Part shown: positions 15,673 to 23,472 of the stretch, piece after piece | Numbering within the stretch: position 1 is the first letter of the stretch | Layout of the letters: each line of letters begins with the position of its first letter | Origin: Thermoplasmatales archaeon | GTDB lineage: Archaea > Thermoplasmatota > E2 > UBA202 > JdFR-43 | NCBI GenBank assembly: GCA_014361195.1 | Contig: JACIWA010000001.1 | Span: 186,001-250,000 of the forward strand | Length of the DNA: 64,000 nt | Direction of reading: 5' to 3' | Notes under the pieces: generated by a model | Told to the model about the DNA's origin: nothing | The model's database searches: none | The model's input: only the letters and a program-made list of their open reading frames with translations | Made by a program: the position numbers and the translations under genes

Positions 15673-15780
15673 TTAATTTGGTTTGTATGCGTTTTTCCTC
15701 AGCAAAATAGAATAGATGACTATTTTATCACTTTCTATTTCAAACAAAATTCTGAATTTACCCATCCTGCCTAAACTACC
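15673..15780 (-). pseudogene. RelE C-terminal remnant (copy B)
   Basis: Same content as the remnant at 12739-12846: minus-strand translation GRMGKFRILFEMEGDKIVIY then SILLRKNAYK and stop, preceded by an immediate upstream stop. It is part of the duplicated VapBC unit. Confidence 0.7.
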
Positions 15781-15796
15781 TTAATGTTATTTTAAT

Positions 15797-16183
15797 CTAT
15801 AAAAATATTATCTCCACATCTTTTATTTTCTCAAAATCACTATCCATTGTCACAATTTTTAGTTTATTTGATTTAGCCAATAAATAATGATATGAATCAT
15901 CAAAATCAAGATTCATCTCTTCCACTATTTTTGGTAAATTCTTATACAGATCTATATCAAGTGCTAATAAATCTATATTTGGTAGGATATCTTCGATAAA
16001 CTTACCAAAATAGTCGAGTTTACCCAATTTGAATAGAATAACACCGATTGAATGCAAAGAAAAATCGGATATCTTCAATTTTCCGATATTTTCTCGCAGA
16101 AATCTTTTACATTTTTCTTTTTTCTCCTGCTGGAGCATTATTTCCAAAAATATGTTTGTATCTATTAAAAACACTATCTCCAC
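15797..16183 (-). CDS. VapC-type PIN toxin (copy B)
   Basis: A 128-residue PIN ribonuclease with the same GTG start, overlap and catalytic acids as copy A. It differs from copy A at three residues (SIGVILF, PKIVEEM, KSNKLKI). The high identity suggests a recent duplication. Redundant toxins of this kind need one shared or two cross-reacting antitoxins. Confidence 0.88.
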   Translation of the reverse strand: MEIVFLIDTNIFLEIMLQQEKKEKCKRFLRENIGKLKISDFSLHSIGVILFKLGKLDYFGKFIEDILPNIDLLALDIDLYKNLPKIVEEMNLDFDDSYHYLLAKSNKLKIVTMDSDFEKIKDVEIIFL

Positions 16184-16380
16184 TCCATTGATTTATGCTG
16201 TAATTCTACCGATGCATATTTATTTTTAATATCCTTTAGCCCTCCCTCCCAACTGAAGCTGAAACTTTTCCTAATTTTTTTCTCATTTTCGATTTTCTTC
16301 TTTATTTCTTTCCACATTTCTATCGGAATTATTACCTTCTTCTTTTTTCCTTTCTCATCGTAAATATATTCTATCTTCAT
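16174..16380 (-). CDS. VapB-type antitoxin (copy B)
   Basis: A 68-residue antitoxin identical to copy A except Ile for Met in EKKIRKSF. The promoter upstream is identical as well. Overlaps vapC by ten bases. Confidence 0.8.
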   Translation of the reverse strand: MKIEYIYDEKGKKKKVIIPIEMWKEIKKKIENEKKIRKSFSFSWEGGLKDIKNKYASVELQHKSMEWR

Positions 16381-16436
16381 ATTTTATGAATATTTTCAGA
16401 TTATTATATTTTACTTCTTCCCGCACTTGCCCATTT

Positions 16437-16565
16437 TCAGCGACTTCCAAATTCTTTAACTACTTCCCCGTGAGATAAATAATTCCCATCCTTCTTTCTC
16501 TTTTCATATTCTTCTATTTCCTTTAACTTCTTAGCAAATTTTTTGTGAATAACAACCTCAAAAAT
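16437..16565 (-). pseudogene. RelB-like antitoxin remnant
   Basis: A minus-strand frame of 42 codons without a usable start codon (TAA directly upstream), reading VVIHKKFAKKLKEIEEYEKR and ending DGNYLSHGEVVKEFGSR-stop. The ending resembles RelB-type antitoxins that precede relE. Together with the RelE tail at 15673-15780 it flanks vapBC, as if a vapBC cassette had landed in a relBE pair. Confidence 0.6.
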
Positions 16566-16645
16566 TTAATTCACAAAATTTCTATCCATGCCAATTGTAG
16601 TAATTCCTTCCTTACCCTGCTTTTAAGCTGGAAGAATACAAATAT

Positions 16646-16676
16646 TTTTATATAACAAGCAGATATAGAGAGGTGA
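16646..16676 (+). promoter_or_regulatory. Promoter and ribosome binding site of the cold-shock gene
   Basis: TTTTTATATAAC at 16646-16657 is a TATA-like box, and GAGAGGTGA at 16668-16676 is a strong Shine-Dalgarno sequence immediately before the ATG at 16681. Confidence 0.5.
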
Positions 16677-16680
16677 AAAT

Positions 16681-16881
16681 ATGGAAGGAGTAGTAAAAAA
16701 ATGGATAAATAAAAAGGGATATGGGTTTATAGGAGTAGATGGGCAGGAAGATGTATTTGTGCATCATTCTGATGTAAAGAAGGAAGGATTTGTTGTGCTG
16801 AGAGAAGGACAAAAGGTAAAGTTTGATTTGGTAAATACAAATAAGGGAAAAAGAGCAAAGAATGTTGAATTAATTGAATGA
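16681..16881 (+). CDS. Cold-shock domain protein (CspA family)
   Basis: A 66-residue single cold-shock domain that binds single-stranded nucleic acid and acts as an RNA chaperone. RNP1 is KKGYGFIGV and RNP2 is DVFVHHSDV. Csp proteins are mainly bacterial; in archaea they are restricted to some euryarchaeal and haloarchaeal lineages, so ancient transfer is likely. It has a strong promoter and ribosome binding site, and its stop overlaps the start of dcd (ATGA), giving translational coupling. Confidence 0.93.
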   Translation: MEGVVKKWINKKGYGFIGVDGQEDVFVHHSDVKKEGFVVLREGQKVKFDLVNTNKGKRAKNVELIE

Positions 16882-17321
16882 TCCTTTCTGATAGGGATAT
16901 AAAAGAGCATATTTTAAAAGGAGAGCTTGAAATCAATCCATTTGAAGAGAAAAATTTAACTCCAAATGGATATGATTTAACTATAGATGAGATTTTTATA
17001 AATGGAAAAAAGGAAAAGAAAGCAATAATAAAGCCATTAACTTGGTTTGCAATATCAACAAAAGAATATATAAAATTGAAAAATCTGAGTGCGCAGCTAT
17101 GGATAAGATCAACATATGCAAGAAAAGGAATTTTTGCATCTTTTGGAAAAGTAGATGCGGGATTTGAAGGATGCCTAACTATAAGCTGTTTCAATGCATA
17201 TCAGGAAATTGAATTAGGCGAGGGAGATAAATTCTGCCAGATTGTCTTTGAAAAAATTTCATCAAAGCCAGAAAAATATTATAACGGGAAATATAAAGGG
17301 CAGAGAGAAATAAAGATTTAA
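16878..17321 (+). CDS. dcd: dCTP deaminase / dUTPase-like protein
   Basis: A 147-residue member of the dCTP deaminase/dUTPase trimer family that makes dUTP or dUMP for thymidylate synthesis. Seen: NGYDLTIDEIF near residue 35, the strand WIRSTYARKGIFASFGKVD, the active-site DAGFEGCLTISCFN and the C-terminal KYYNGKYKGQRE lid. The Glu of FEG is the general base in Dcd. At 147 residues it is somewhat shorter than bacterial Dcd (about 190), so whether it deaminates dCTP, hydrolyses dUTP or does both cannot be told. It is coupled to the cold-shock gene. Confidence 0.85.
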   Translation: MILSDRDIKEHILKGELEINPFEEKNLTPNGYDLTIDEIFINGKKEKKAIIKPLTWFAISTKEYIKLKNLSAQLWIRSTYARKGIFASFGKVDAGFEGCLTISCFNAYQEIELGEGDKFCQIVFEKISSKPEKYYNGKYKGQREIKI

Positions 17322-17323
17322 TT

Positions 17324-18715
17324 TTAGCCAATTTTATGTATTTTTTCTATCAGATGCAGGACATATTTCCAGAATTTTTCAACACTGCTTATTTGAACAA
17401 ATTCATCAGGGCTGTGAGGATGCTCTATCTGTGGTCCAATCGATATTATTTCATTTATTCCTGTTATTTTCCCTATTATACCTGTTTCAAGCCCCGCATG
17501 AATCGCTTTTTTCTCTGGCTCTTTTCCATACAGCTCATAAAATGCCTCGCTTGCCATCTTCAAAAGCTTTGATTCAAGATTTGGCTTCCATCCAGGATAT
17601 TTGCTTCCTTCTTCCACTTTTGCTCCCGCAAGCTGGGCGATGCATCTTATGCTTTGCATAACTCCATCAAGGGCAGAATCAATTGAGCTCCTAGAGCTAA
17701 TAACTATTTTAAGCTCCTCTTCCATTCTTACTGTTGCAAGATTTGTTGATGTTTCAACAAGCCCCTTTACATCCTGACTCATTGAAATTATTCCATGGGG
17801 AAGGGCAAGAAGTAAATTCAAAATTTTCCTGCTTGCTCTTTTATCCAAAACTCTGCTCATCTCGCATTTCTCAACAACTATTTCAATGCTCTTTTCCTGT
17901 GGATACTCTCCAGTAAAAATATTTTTCATTTCCTCAGCCTTCTTTTTAATTTCCTCTATGCTTTTTTCTGTGATTATTTCTGCAAATGCCTCTCTTGGAA
18001 TTGCATTGTGCTTATCCCCTCCTTCAATCTTTCCTATCCTTCCATCAAGCTCATATAATATTCTTGCAAGAAGTTTTATTGAATTTGCTCTTCCCTTATC
18101 TATTTCAATTCCAGAATGCCCTCCTTTTAGCCCTTTAACCACTATTCTTACTCCTTCCCCTCTTTTATTTAAATATCTAACTTTCATTGATATTGTTGAA
18201 TTTCCTCCTCCCGCACAACCTATATAAATAACTCCAAAGTCCTCGCTATCAAGATTTATTAAATATTTTCCTTTTATAAATCCCTTTTCAAGAGCAAATG
18301 CTCCAGTTAGTCCGCTTTCTTCATCAACAGTAAAAAGAAATTCAATTGGCAAATTTTTTTCCATCAATGCAAGAGATATTGCAATTCCAATTCCATTATC
18401 AGCTCCAAGAGTTGTTCCTCTTGCCCTTACATAATCTCCATCTATATATGGCTTTATTCCATCTTTTAAAAAATCATGCACAACATCCTTATTTTTCTCG
18501 CAAACCATATCCATATGGCATTGAAATGTTATCTTTGCCTCTCCTTTCCTTGCAACAACATTTCCAACCCTATCCCTGCTAACCTCATAACCATAATTCC
18601 TTGCAACTTCCATTATATAATTTGCAATCCTCTCCTCATTTTTGGAGCAACGAGGAATTTTACATATCTCCTCAAAATATTTCCATACTTCTTTTGGCTC
18701 AATATTTTCAAGCAT
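17324..18715 (-). CDS. pepD: Aminoacyl-histidine dipeptidase (M20 family, PepD-like)
   Basis: A 463-residue zinc exopeptidase that cleaves dipeptides such as Xaa-His. Metal and catalytic motifs are FQCHMDMVCE (His, Asp), LGADNGIG (bridging Asp), VDEESGLTGA (catalytic Glu), LINLDSED and the C-terminal EHPHSPDEF His. The lid domain carries KGLKGGHSGIEIDKGRAN. The ATG at 18715 follows a TATA-like ATTTATATTAATT; an upstream start at 18727 would add four residues. It is convergent with dcd, with a two-base gap. It fits a peptide-using metabolism. Confidence 0.92.
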   Translation of the reverse strand: MLENIEPKEVWKYFEEICKIPRCSKNEERIANYIMEVARNYGYEVSRDRVGNVVARKGEAKITFQCHMDMVCEKNKDVVHDFLKDGIKPYIDGDYVRARGTTLGADNGIGIAISLALMEKNLPIEFLFTVDEESGLTGAFALEKGFIKGKYLINLDSEDFGVIYIGCAGGGNSTISMKVRYLNKRGEGVRIVVKGLKGGHSGIEIDKGRANSIKLLARILYELDGRIGKIEGGDKHNAIPREAFAEIITEKSIEEIKKKAEEMKNIFTGEYPQEKSIEIVVEKCEMSRVLDKRASRKILNLLLALPHGIISMSQDVKGLVETSTNLATVRMEEELKIVISSRSSIDSALDGVMQSIRCIAQLAGAKVEEGSKYPGWKPNLESKLLKMASEAFYELYGKEPEKKAIHAGLETGIIGKITGINEIISIGPQIEHPHSPDEFVQISSVEKFWKYVLHLIEKIHKIG

Positions 18716-18741
18716 AAGGATAATCAAAAATTAATATAAAT

Positions 18742-19809
18742 CTATTTCCCGAGCACATCGATAGCATGCAACTCACTCGTAATCATGTAAAAATCATAAA
18801 CATTTCCCTTTTCCCCTGCAACAGCAGAGCCAACCGGCAAGCAACCAAGATAAAAATAGGAAAGAGGGTCCGCAACAAGCCAGTAGCCAAATTCATCTTC
18901 AAAAATTGCATAGGTAAGATTTGCAGAATAGTATGCATCAATGCATTCGAGCAAGCTCAGATTTTTTCCTATATAAATTGAGGAAAAAGCATGATTGTCA
19001 GTTAAATAAATTCTTGCATTTCCTCCAATTGCAGAAATAAGAGCTGAGATAAGCATTGCAAATTCCTCACAATCCCCTCCATTAAAAATTGCATAGCTTG
19101 GCTTATTCCACTCATCCTTCTCTTCTTTTTTATATTCAACATTTTCATATACCCAGTCAAAAATTGCACATATCTTTGCAATATTATATGAAGAACCATA
19201 TTTTGATGTTATTTCATTTGCCTTTGATTTAATAATTGGATCAAAAGGATTTACAAGCTCATTTATTTTATCAAAATATCTAAAATAGTTTTTATAAAAT
19301 TTGTGCTCTTTCTTGCTTTCAAAACCTTTCACTTCAATATATTTTTCTTCCTTCAAATATTTTAAACCATGGTCATACCATTTCCTTCCCTTCCCCGCCA
19401 TGAAATATACTCCTAACTTATAGCTATGATTTCCTTCCTCAGGGCAAAGAAATGAAAAAATAAATGATTTGTTTTCTCCCCTCAAAATTTCCTTCCCATG
19501 CTCATATTTACTTATTTGCTCTCTCCCATTGATCTTTATTGCAAAACCATAAACAAAAATATCGCTTTCCCCTGTATTATTGATGTATATCTTAAAAGCG
19601 CATCTGCTCAAGGAATAGGCAGGAGATATTTTCCAAGTAACTTCATAACTTGCGGAATATGCCAAAAAAGAACTTTGAGGGGGCTTCTCCTCAAAACTCA
19701 CAAAATATGGAAGGGGCGGAAGCAAATCCTCCTCTTTAAACCCCTCTCTCTCAAATGCAAATAAACAACCACATAACATAAAAGCCAAAATAATCGCAAA
19801 AAACCTCAT
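18742..19809 (-). CDS. Secreted transglutaminase-fold protein
   Basis: A 355-residue exported protein. The signal sequence MRFFAIILAFMLCGCLFA includes an LCGC that could serve as a lipoprotein box. Residues about 50-150 form a strand-rich domain; the second half is a transglutaminase-like Cys protease fold with Cys247 in NGGDCEEFAML, His273 in LTDNHAFSSIY and Asp314 in WLVADPLSYF. In archaea such proteins are thought to act as peptidases or cross-linkers at the cell surface; the substrate is unknown. It is 23 bases downstream of the Asp-box protein gene at 19833, so possibly in one unit with it. Confidence 0.8.
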   Translation of the reverse strand: MRFFAIILAFMLCGCLFAFEREGFKEEDLLPPLPYFVSFEEKPPQSSFLAYSASYEVTWKISPAYSLSRCAFKIYINNTGESDIFVYGFAIKINGREQISKYEHGKEILRGENKSFIFSFLCPEEGNHSYKLGVYFMAGKGRKWYDHGLKYLKEEKYIEVKGFESKKEHKFYKNYFRYFDKINELVNPFDPIIKSKANEITSKYGSSYNIAKICAIFDWVYENVEYKKEEKDEWNKPSYAIFNGGDCEEFAMLISALISAIGGNARIYLTDNHAFSSIYIGKNLSLLECIDAYYSANLTYAIFEDEFGYWLVADPLSYFYLGCLPVGSAVAGEKGNVYDFYMITSELHAIDVLGK

Positions 19810-19814
19810 ATAAA

Positions 19815-20150
19815 AATAAAAAGGGGAAGAGATCAGCTCACGCCCAGCACAAATGGGCCGAGCACAAAGCCACTTGCTGTTCTTACTGCTCCTCCTGCAT
19901 TTACCTTAATTGTTGTCTTTCCAAATCCAAGGACTAATCCACTGCTTATTGTTGTGCTTGCTCCTGGTGCAAGTGTTGGTATTGTTCCTTCCGCATGCTT
20001 TCCTAATATTATAAGCCCTCCTTCTAAGTCAATGCTCCATGCAACATTGTTTGCTGGAATTGTTCCAACATTGCTGACTGTTGCCTTAACTCCAAATCCA
20101 CCAGATACGGCATCGATGTTTATTATAGCTGCTGGAATTGGAGAGAAATA
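19815..20150 (-). repeat. Shared 3' end of Asp-box paralogs, copy 1
   Basis: About 336 bp (3' coding end plus trailer) nearly identical to 21537-21872. It encodes the CARDB-like C-terminal domain. Confidence 0.85.
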
Positions 20151-21461
20151 GATGTCTTTGTTGCCATTTCTGTTATCTACCCAGACAATTCCTCTCTTAC
20201 ATATATCAACACAGTTTTCTTCTGCAACAACGCTTCCATCAACATCATTGACTTTTTCTGGCTCTGACCAAGTTGCTCCCCCGTCTTCCGATTTCACTAA
20301 GTAGAGGTTTCCTTCTTTTACATATGCAACATATGCGGTTCCACCTATAAAGCGAGCCACTGGATATAACTCATCTACAATAGGTGTTCCCGCAACAATG
20401 CTTGTTTCCCATGTTGCCCCATCATCTTTGCTATATGCACATTTTATATTCCAATCTCCATATATATTGTCATTGTTCATGTAGACAATTATAACATTGT
20501 TGCCTGATTTAGAAATTGATGGATATCTGCCAAAATCAATGTATTTCTGATACGGAGTATATTCTATGTCTGTTGATTCAGTATCTCCTTCAACTGGTAT
20601 AATTTTCTTCCAAACAATCTGGTAATTTTTAAGAGATTCATTATAATAGTCCCACGCATAATGGACATTCATGTTTTCTCCCGCCATACTTGGATTATCA
20701 GCTGGAGCGGTTAATAGACGAGTTTGAGCATCAAATGTTCCTTCTCCGCTAGTAGGCTCTCCATTCTCAAAACCAGTTATCATCTGTTCCGGGCAGGCTG
20801 GAATATCATATGTGCCATATATGAAATGGTAAATGTACATAGCAGCGGGTCCATGAATATCGTAATATTGCCCTTCCAAATAGGTAGTATCTGCAACACA
20901 TGCATCAATCGGGTCAGGTGTTTCCCTTGTCCAGTAGTAAATACTAATTGAGCCTATGTCTGTTATGTCAGGTATTGTATAAAACCCCATATGGAGATTT
21001 GTTTCGTCAAAATAGATGCCAAACAATCCTTTGTATACCTTGCAATCCTGCCATGAGATATCAGAATAGGTGCGTATTTCCCCTATATTTGTTGCATATC
21101 CAGTCCAGGTAGAGCCGTCAGAGGAATAAGCCCAACCTATTTCGCAGTTCATAAGAGCTCTTTCTTGAGTCCATGTTACAACTATATGCCCCGCATCATC
21201 TGTTGTAACCGCTGGCATGTAGTCATCATACTCAGAGCCTTCACTTACTAAAAAATTTCCACTGCTCAAAGTTGTGCCTTTACTTGTTGTTCCAAGTTTT
21301 ATGATTTCAACTTTCTCCTCCTTGACATCCTTTGGTATAAAAGATATTTTTTCCGAAATGCTCTTTTCCTTCGTTGTTGCACTGAGCGATGGTATAAAAG
21401 AGTTAGCTATCAGTACTGCCATCACTATTCCCGCCAATATCATTATTTTCTTTCCTTTCAT
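19833..21461 (-). CDS. Secreted Asp-box (BNR/sialidase-like) beta-propeller protein, paralog 1
   Basis: A 542-residue exported protein with a cleavable-looking signal (IMILAGIVMAVLIANSFIP). Asp-box motifs SSDGSTWTG (about residue 113), SKDDGATWET and SEDGGATWSEP identify sialidase-like propeller blades; catalytic residues of true sialidases cannot be recognised, so a binding role is as likely as hydrolysis. The last 95 residues form a CARDB-like domain (VKATVSNVGTIPANNVAWSI) ending GFVLGPFVLGVS, shared with paralog 2 and perhaps serving surface attachment. A GGAGG ribosome binding site lies at 21469-21473. The tandem paralog at 21555-23222 has nearly identical ends and a diverged middle. Confidence 0.8.
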   Translation of the reverse strand: MKGKKIMILAGIVMAVLIANSFIPSLSATTKEKSISEKISFIPKDVKEEKVEIIKLGTTSKGTTLSSGNFLVSEGSEYDDYMPAVTTDDAGHIVVTWTQERALMNCEIGWAYSSDGSTWTGYATNIGEIRTYSDISWQDCKVYKGLFGIYFDETNLHMGFYTIPDITDIGSISIYYWTRETPDPIDACVADTTYLEGQYYDIHGPAAMYIYHFIYGTYDIPACPEQMITGFENGEPTSGEGTFDAQTRLLTAPADNPSMAGENMNVHYAWDYYNESLKNYQIVWKKIIPVEGDTESTDIEYTPYQKYIDFGRYPSISKSGNNVIIVYMNNDNIYGDWNIKCAYSKDDGATWETSIVAGTPIVDELYPVARFIGGTAYVAYVKEGNLYLVKSEDGGATWSEPEKVNDVDGSVVAEENCVDICKRGIVWVDNRNGNKDIYFSPIPAAIINIDAVSGGFGVKATVSNVGTIPANNVAWSIDLEGGLIILGKHAEGTIPTLAPGASTTISSGLVLGFGKTTIKVNAGGAVRTASGFVLGPFVLGVS

Positions 21462-21509
21462 TTTTCAGCCTCCAAATAATAATACAAAAGTATTTTAAAT
21501 AATTATCGG
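21351..21509 (-). repeat. Shared 5' end of Asp-box paralogs, copy 1
   Basis: About 159 bp (promoter, leader, first 37 codons) nearly identical to 23112-23270. The coding difference is one residue (SIPS versus SIPP region). Confidence 0.85.
21462..21509 (-). promoter_or_regulatory. Promoter and leader of Asp-box paralog 1, repeated before paralog 2
   Basis: On the minus strand TAATTATTTAAAATACTTTT gives a TATA-like box and GGAGGCTGAAAA a Shine-Dalgarno sequence before the ATG. The same 48 bp occur at 23223-23270. Identical regulation of both paralogs is implied. Confidence 0.5.
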
Positions 21510-21536
21510 GTTGATTTTAAAATAGCAAGGTAATAA

Positions 21537-21872
21537 AATAAAAAGGGGAAGAGATCAGCTCACGCCCAGCACAAACGGGCCGAGCACAAAGCCACTTGCT
21601 GTCTTTCCTGTTCCTCCTGCATTTACCTTAATTGTTGTCTTTCCAAATCCAAGGACTAATCCACTGCTTATTGTTGTGCTTTCTCCTGGTGCAAGTGTTG
21701 GTATTGTTCCTTCCGCATGCTTTCCTAATATTATAAGCCCTCCTTCTAAGTCAATGCTCCATGCAACATTGTTTGCTGGAATTGTTCCAACATTGCTGAC
21801 TGTTGCTTTAACTCCAAATCCACCAGATACGGCATCGATGTTTATTATAGCTGCTGGTGTTGGAGAGAAGTA
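21537..21872 (-). repeat. Shared 3' end of Asp-box paralogs, copy 2
   Basis: Counterpart of 19815-20150 at an offset of 1722 bases. Confidence 0.85.
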
Positions 21873-23222
21873 AATATCTTTCTTTCCATTTCTTGTATCT
21901 GTCCATACTATTCCAAGGTCATTTATATCAACTGTTCCTGGCTCCATTGCAACTGTTCCATCAACATCATTTATTTTCTTTTCTTCTCCAAATGTTGCTC
22001 CTCCGTCTTCTGATTCAACAAGATATAGATTTCCATCTCTTACATATGCAATTGATATTTTATTTCCACTTACCCAAACCGCTGGATATTTCTCATCCAT
22101 CAATGGCTTTCCAATGGTTGTAAATTGCCACTGATATGGCTCATATTCTGGTGTTGTTGGATTTGTAATTGCACATATAATATTCCAGTCTCCATATATA
22201 TTCTCATTGTTCATATAAACTACCACAATTTTGTCACCCGCAGCAACATCAGGGTCTGTTCCCTTCGCAATTATACCCTGCCATGGCCATACTTCTACAT
22301 CCGCATATTTATCCATTCCACCAGGTCCTCCTCCCTGAGTTGTAAGCAATGGATTAACGGATGCAACGGTGGATTTGTATATTATTTCATATTCCTTTGT
22401 ATCCTCATTGTAATGCTCTATAACAAAGCATACTTTTGTTGTTCCTGTTGCCATTTCTGGTTTATATGCGGGTGCAGTCTTTGTTACTGATTGAGCATCG
22501 TAGTAGAAACCAGCAACCCATCCTGAATGCAAATCACCCGGTTGATAAATTTCATCTGTTGCCTTGTCGTGATAGGAATAAAGCAATTCAAGTGTTTTTG
22601 TTATTCCTCCGCTATCCGCAGTGCATAAATAGAGGAACCATTCCGCAACAACTCCCGCTGCACAATGCTCATATCCAGCTGCTCCTACCCCAGATACTCC
22701 CCACCATACTGCGGATGTTGCGGTTGCAATATCTCCAGGTATCCATGCATGCTCCATATTATACATTTCTGCCATCGGGTCAATCATTGCAAGGAAAAAT
22801 TCATCCGCTGTTGGAGAATATTTTATGTCGGGGCTTTGTAGCAACCCAGAGCCAGATGGGAATTCAACAGAATTGAATAGAAAAGCTGCATTCCATGTAT
22901 TTCCCATATCAGCAGAATATGCAACCTGTATTCCCTGTTCCATTGCACTTATTTCCTTTTCGTATGCAACTACAAGTGTTGAACCCTTTCTTGTTATCTT
23001 TGGGTGCATGTCATCTCCATCTGGGTTGTCTGAAGATATGAGAATGTTTCCTGTGCTTACTGTTGGTAATGGTTTATGTATTGCTTTTATTTCCTTATAT
23101 ATTGTTTTTGTTTCCGAAATGCTCTTTTCCTTCGTTGTTGCACTGAGCGGTGGTATAAAAGAGTTAGCTATCAGTACTGCCATCACTATTCCCGCCAATA
23201 TCATTATTTTCTTTCCTTTCAT
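21555..23222 (-). CDS. Secreted Asp-box (BNR/sialidase-like) beta-propeller protein, paralog 2
   Basis: A 555-residue exported protein with the same signal sequence and C-terminal domain as paralog 1. The middle differs but keeps the propeller pattern: HPKITRKGSTLVVAYEKE, SADMGNTWNAA, a YMNNENIYGDWNIICAI block and SEDGGATFGEE. It probably shares the fold and location of paralog 1 while binding a different ligand. A promoter and GGAGG site identical to those of paralog 1 precede it. No catalytic residues can be assigned. Confidence 0.8.
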   Translation of the reverse strand: MKGKKIMILAGIVMAVLIANSFIPPLSATTKEKSISETKTIYKEIKAIHKPLPTVSTGNILISSDNPDGDDMHPKITRKGSTLVVAYEKEISAMEQGIQVAYSADMGNTWNAAFLFNSVEFPSGSGLLQSPDIKYSPTADEFFLAMIDPMAEMYNMEHAWIPGDIATATSAVWWGVSGVGAAGYEHCAAGVVAEWFLYLCTADSGGITKTLELLYSYHDKATDEIYQPGDLHSGWVAGFYYDAQSVTKTAPAYKPEMATGTTKVCFVIEHYNEDTKEYEIIYKSTVASVNPLLTTQGGGPGGMDKYADVEVWPWQGIIAKGTDPDVAAGDKIVVVYMNNENIYGDWNIICAITNPTTPEYEPYQWQFTTIGKPLMDEKYPAVWVSGNKISIAYVRDGNLYLVESEDGGATFGEEKKINDVDGTVAMEPGTVDINDLGIVWTDTRNGKKDIYFSPTPAAIINIDAVSGGFGVKATVSNVGTIPANNVAWSIDLEGGLIILGKHAEGTIPTLAPGESTTISSGLVLGFGKTTIKVNAGGTGKTASGFVLGPFVLGVS

Positions 23223-23270
23223 TTTTCAGCCTCCAAATAATAATACAAAAGTATTTTAAATAATTATCGG
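23112..23270 (-). repeat. Shared 5' end of Asp-box paralogs, copy 2
   Basis: Counterpart of 21351-21509; includes the promoter and Shine-Dalgarno sequence of paralog 2. Confidence 0.85.
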
Positions 23271-23277
23271 TTGGTAA

Positions 23278-23461
23278 ATGAGATTAAAAATAAAAGTTAT
23301 TCCAAATGCAAGAAAAAATGAGGTTTTGCAGGAAGGAGAAATTTTAAAAATTAAAGTTATAGCTCCCGCAAATGAGGAAGTCAAACAGAGAAGTTATTGA
23401 ATCACCTGCAAATTCAAAAACAAATAAGGATAATAAAAGGGGAAAAATTGAGAGAAAATAG
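23278..23461 (+). pseudogene. DUF167 (YggU-like) protein, frameshifted relic
   Basis: Frame 1 reads MRLKIKVIPNARKNEVLQEG then ILKIKVIAPANEE before running out of frame. The next frame continues NREVIESPANSKTNKDNKRG and KIERK, matching the DUF167 pattern (PNA-KNEV, APA-EGKAN-EVIE, then the terminal SREK-like motif). At least one indel near 23385 and a degraded middle make it non-functional. The pseudogene lies between the Asp-box paralog 2 promoter and the 3' end of hutU. Confidence 0.7.
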
Positions 23462-23472
23462 TTTAAATTGAT

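Larger units (their letters stand above)
15666..16454 (-). repeat. Duplicated VapBC segment, copy B
   Basis: Counterpart of 12732-13520. The right-hand boundary falls inside a RelB-like frame: copy B keeps 37 more codons of that frame (to 16565), while copy A retains only its last five codons. This shows that copy B is closer to the ancestral arrangement. Confidence 0.9.

Noticed and set aside
12096-16680. Insertion sequence or integrase in the toxin-antitoxin islet
   Set aside because: I looked for transposase frames and terminal inverted repeats and found none; the repeats are direct and hold toxin-antitoxin genes only.
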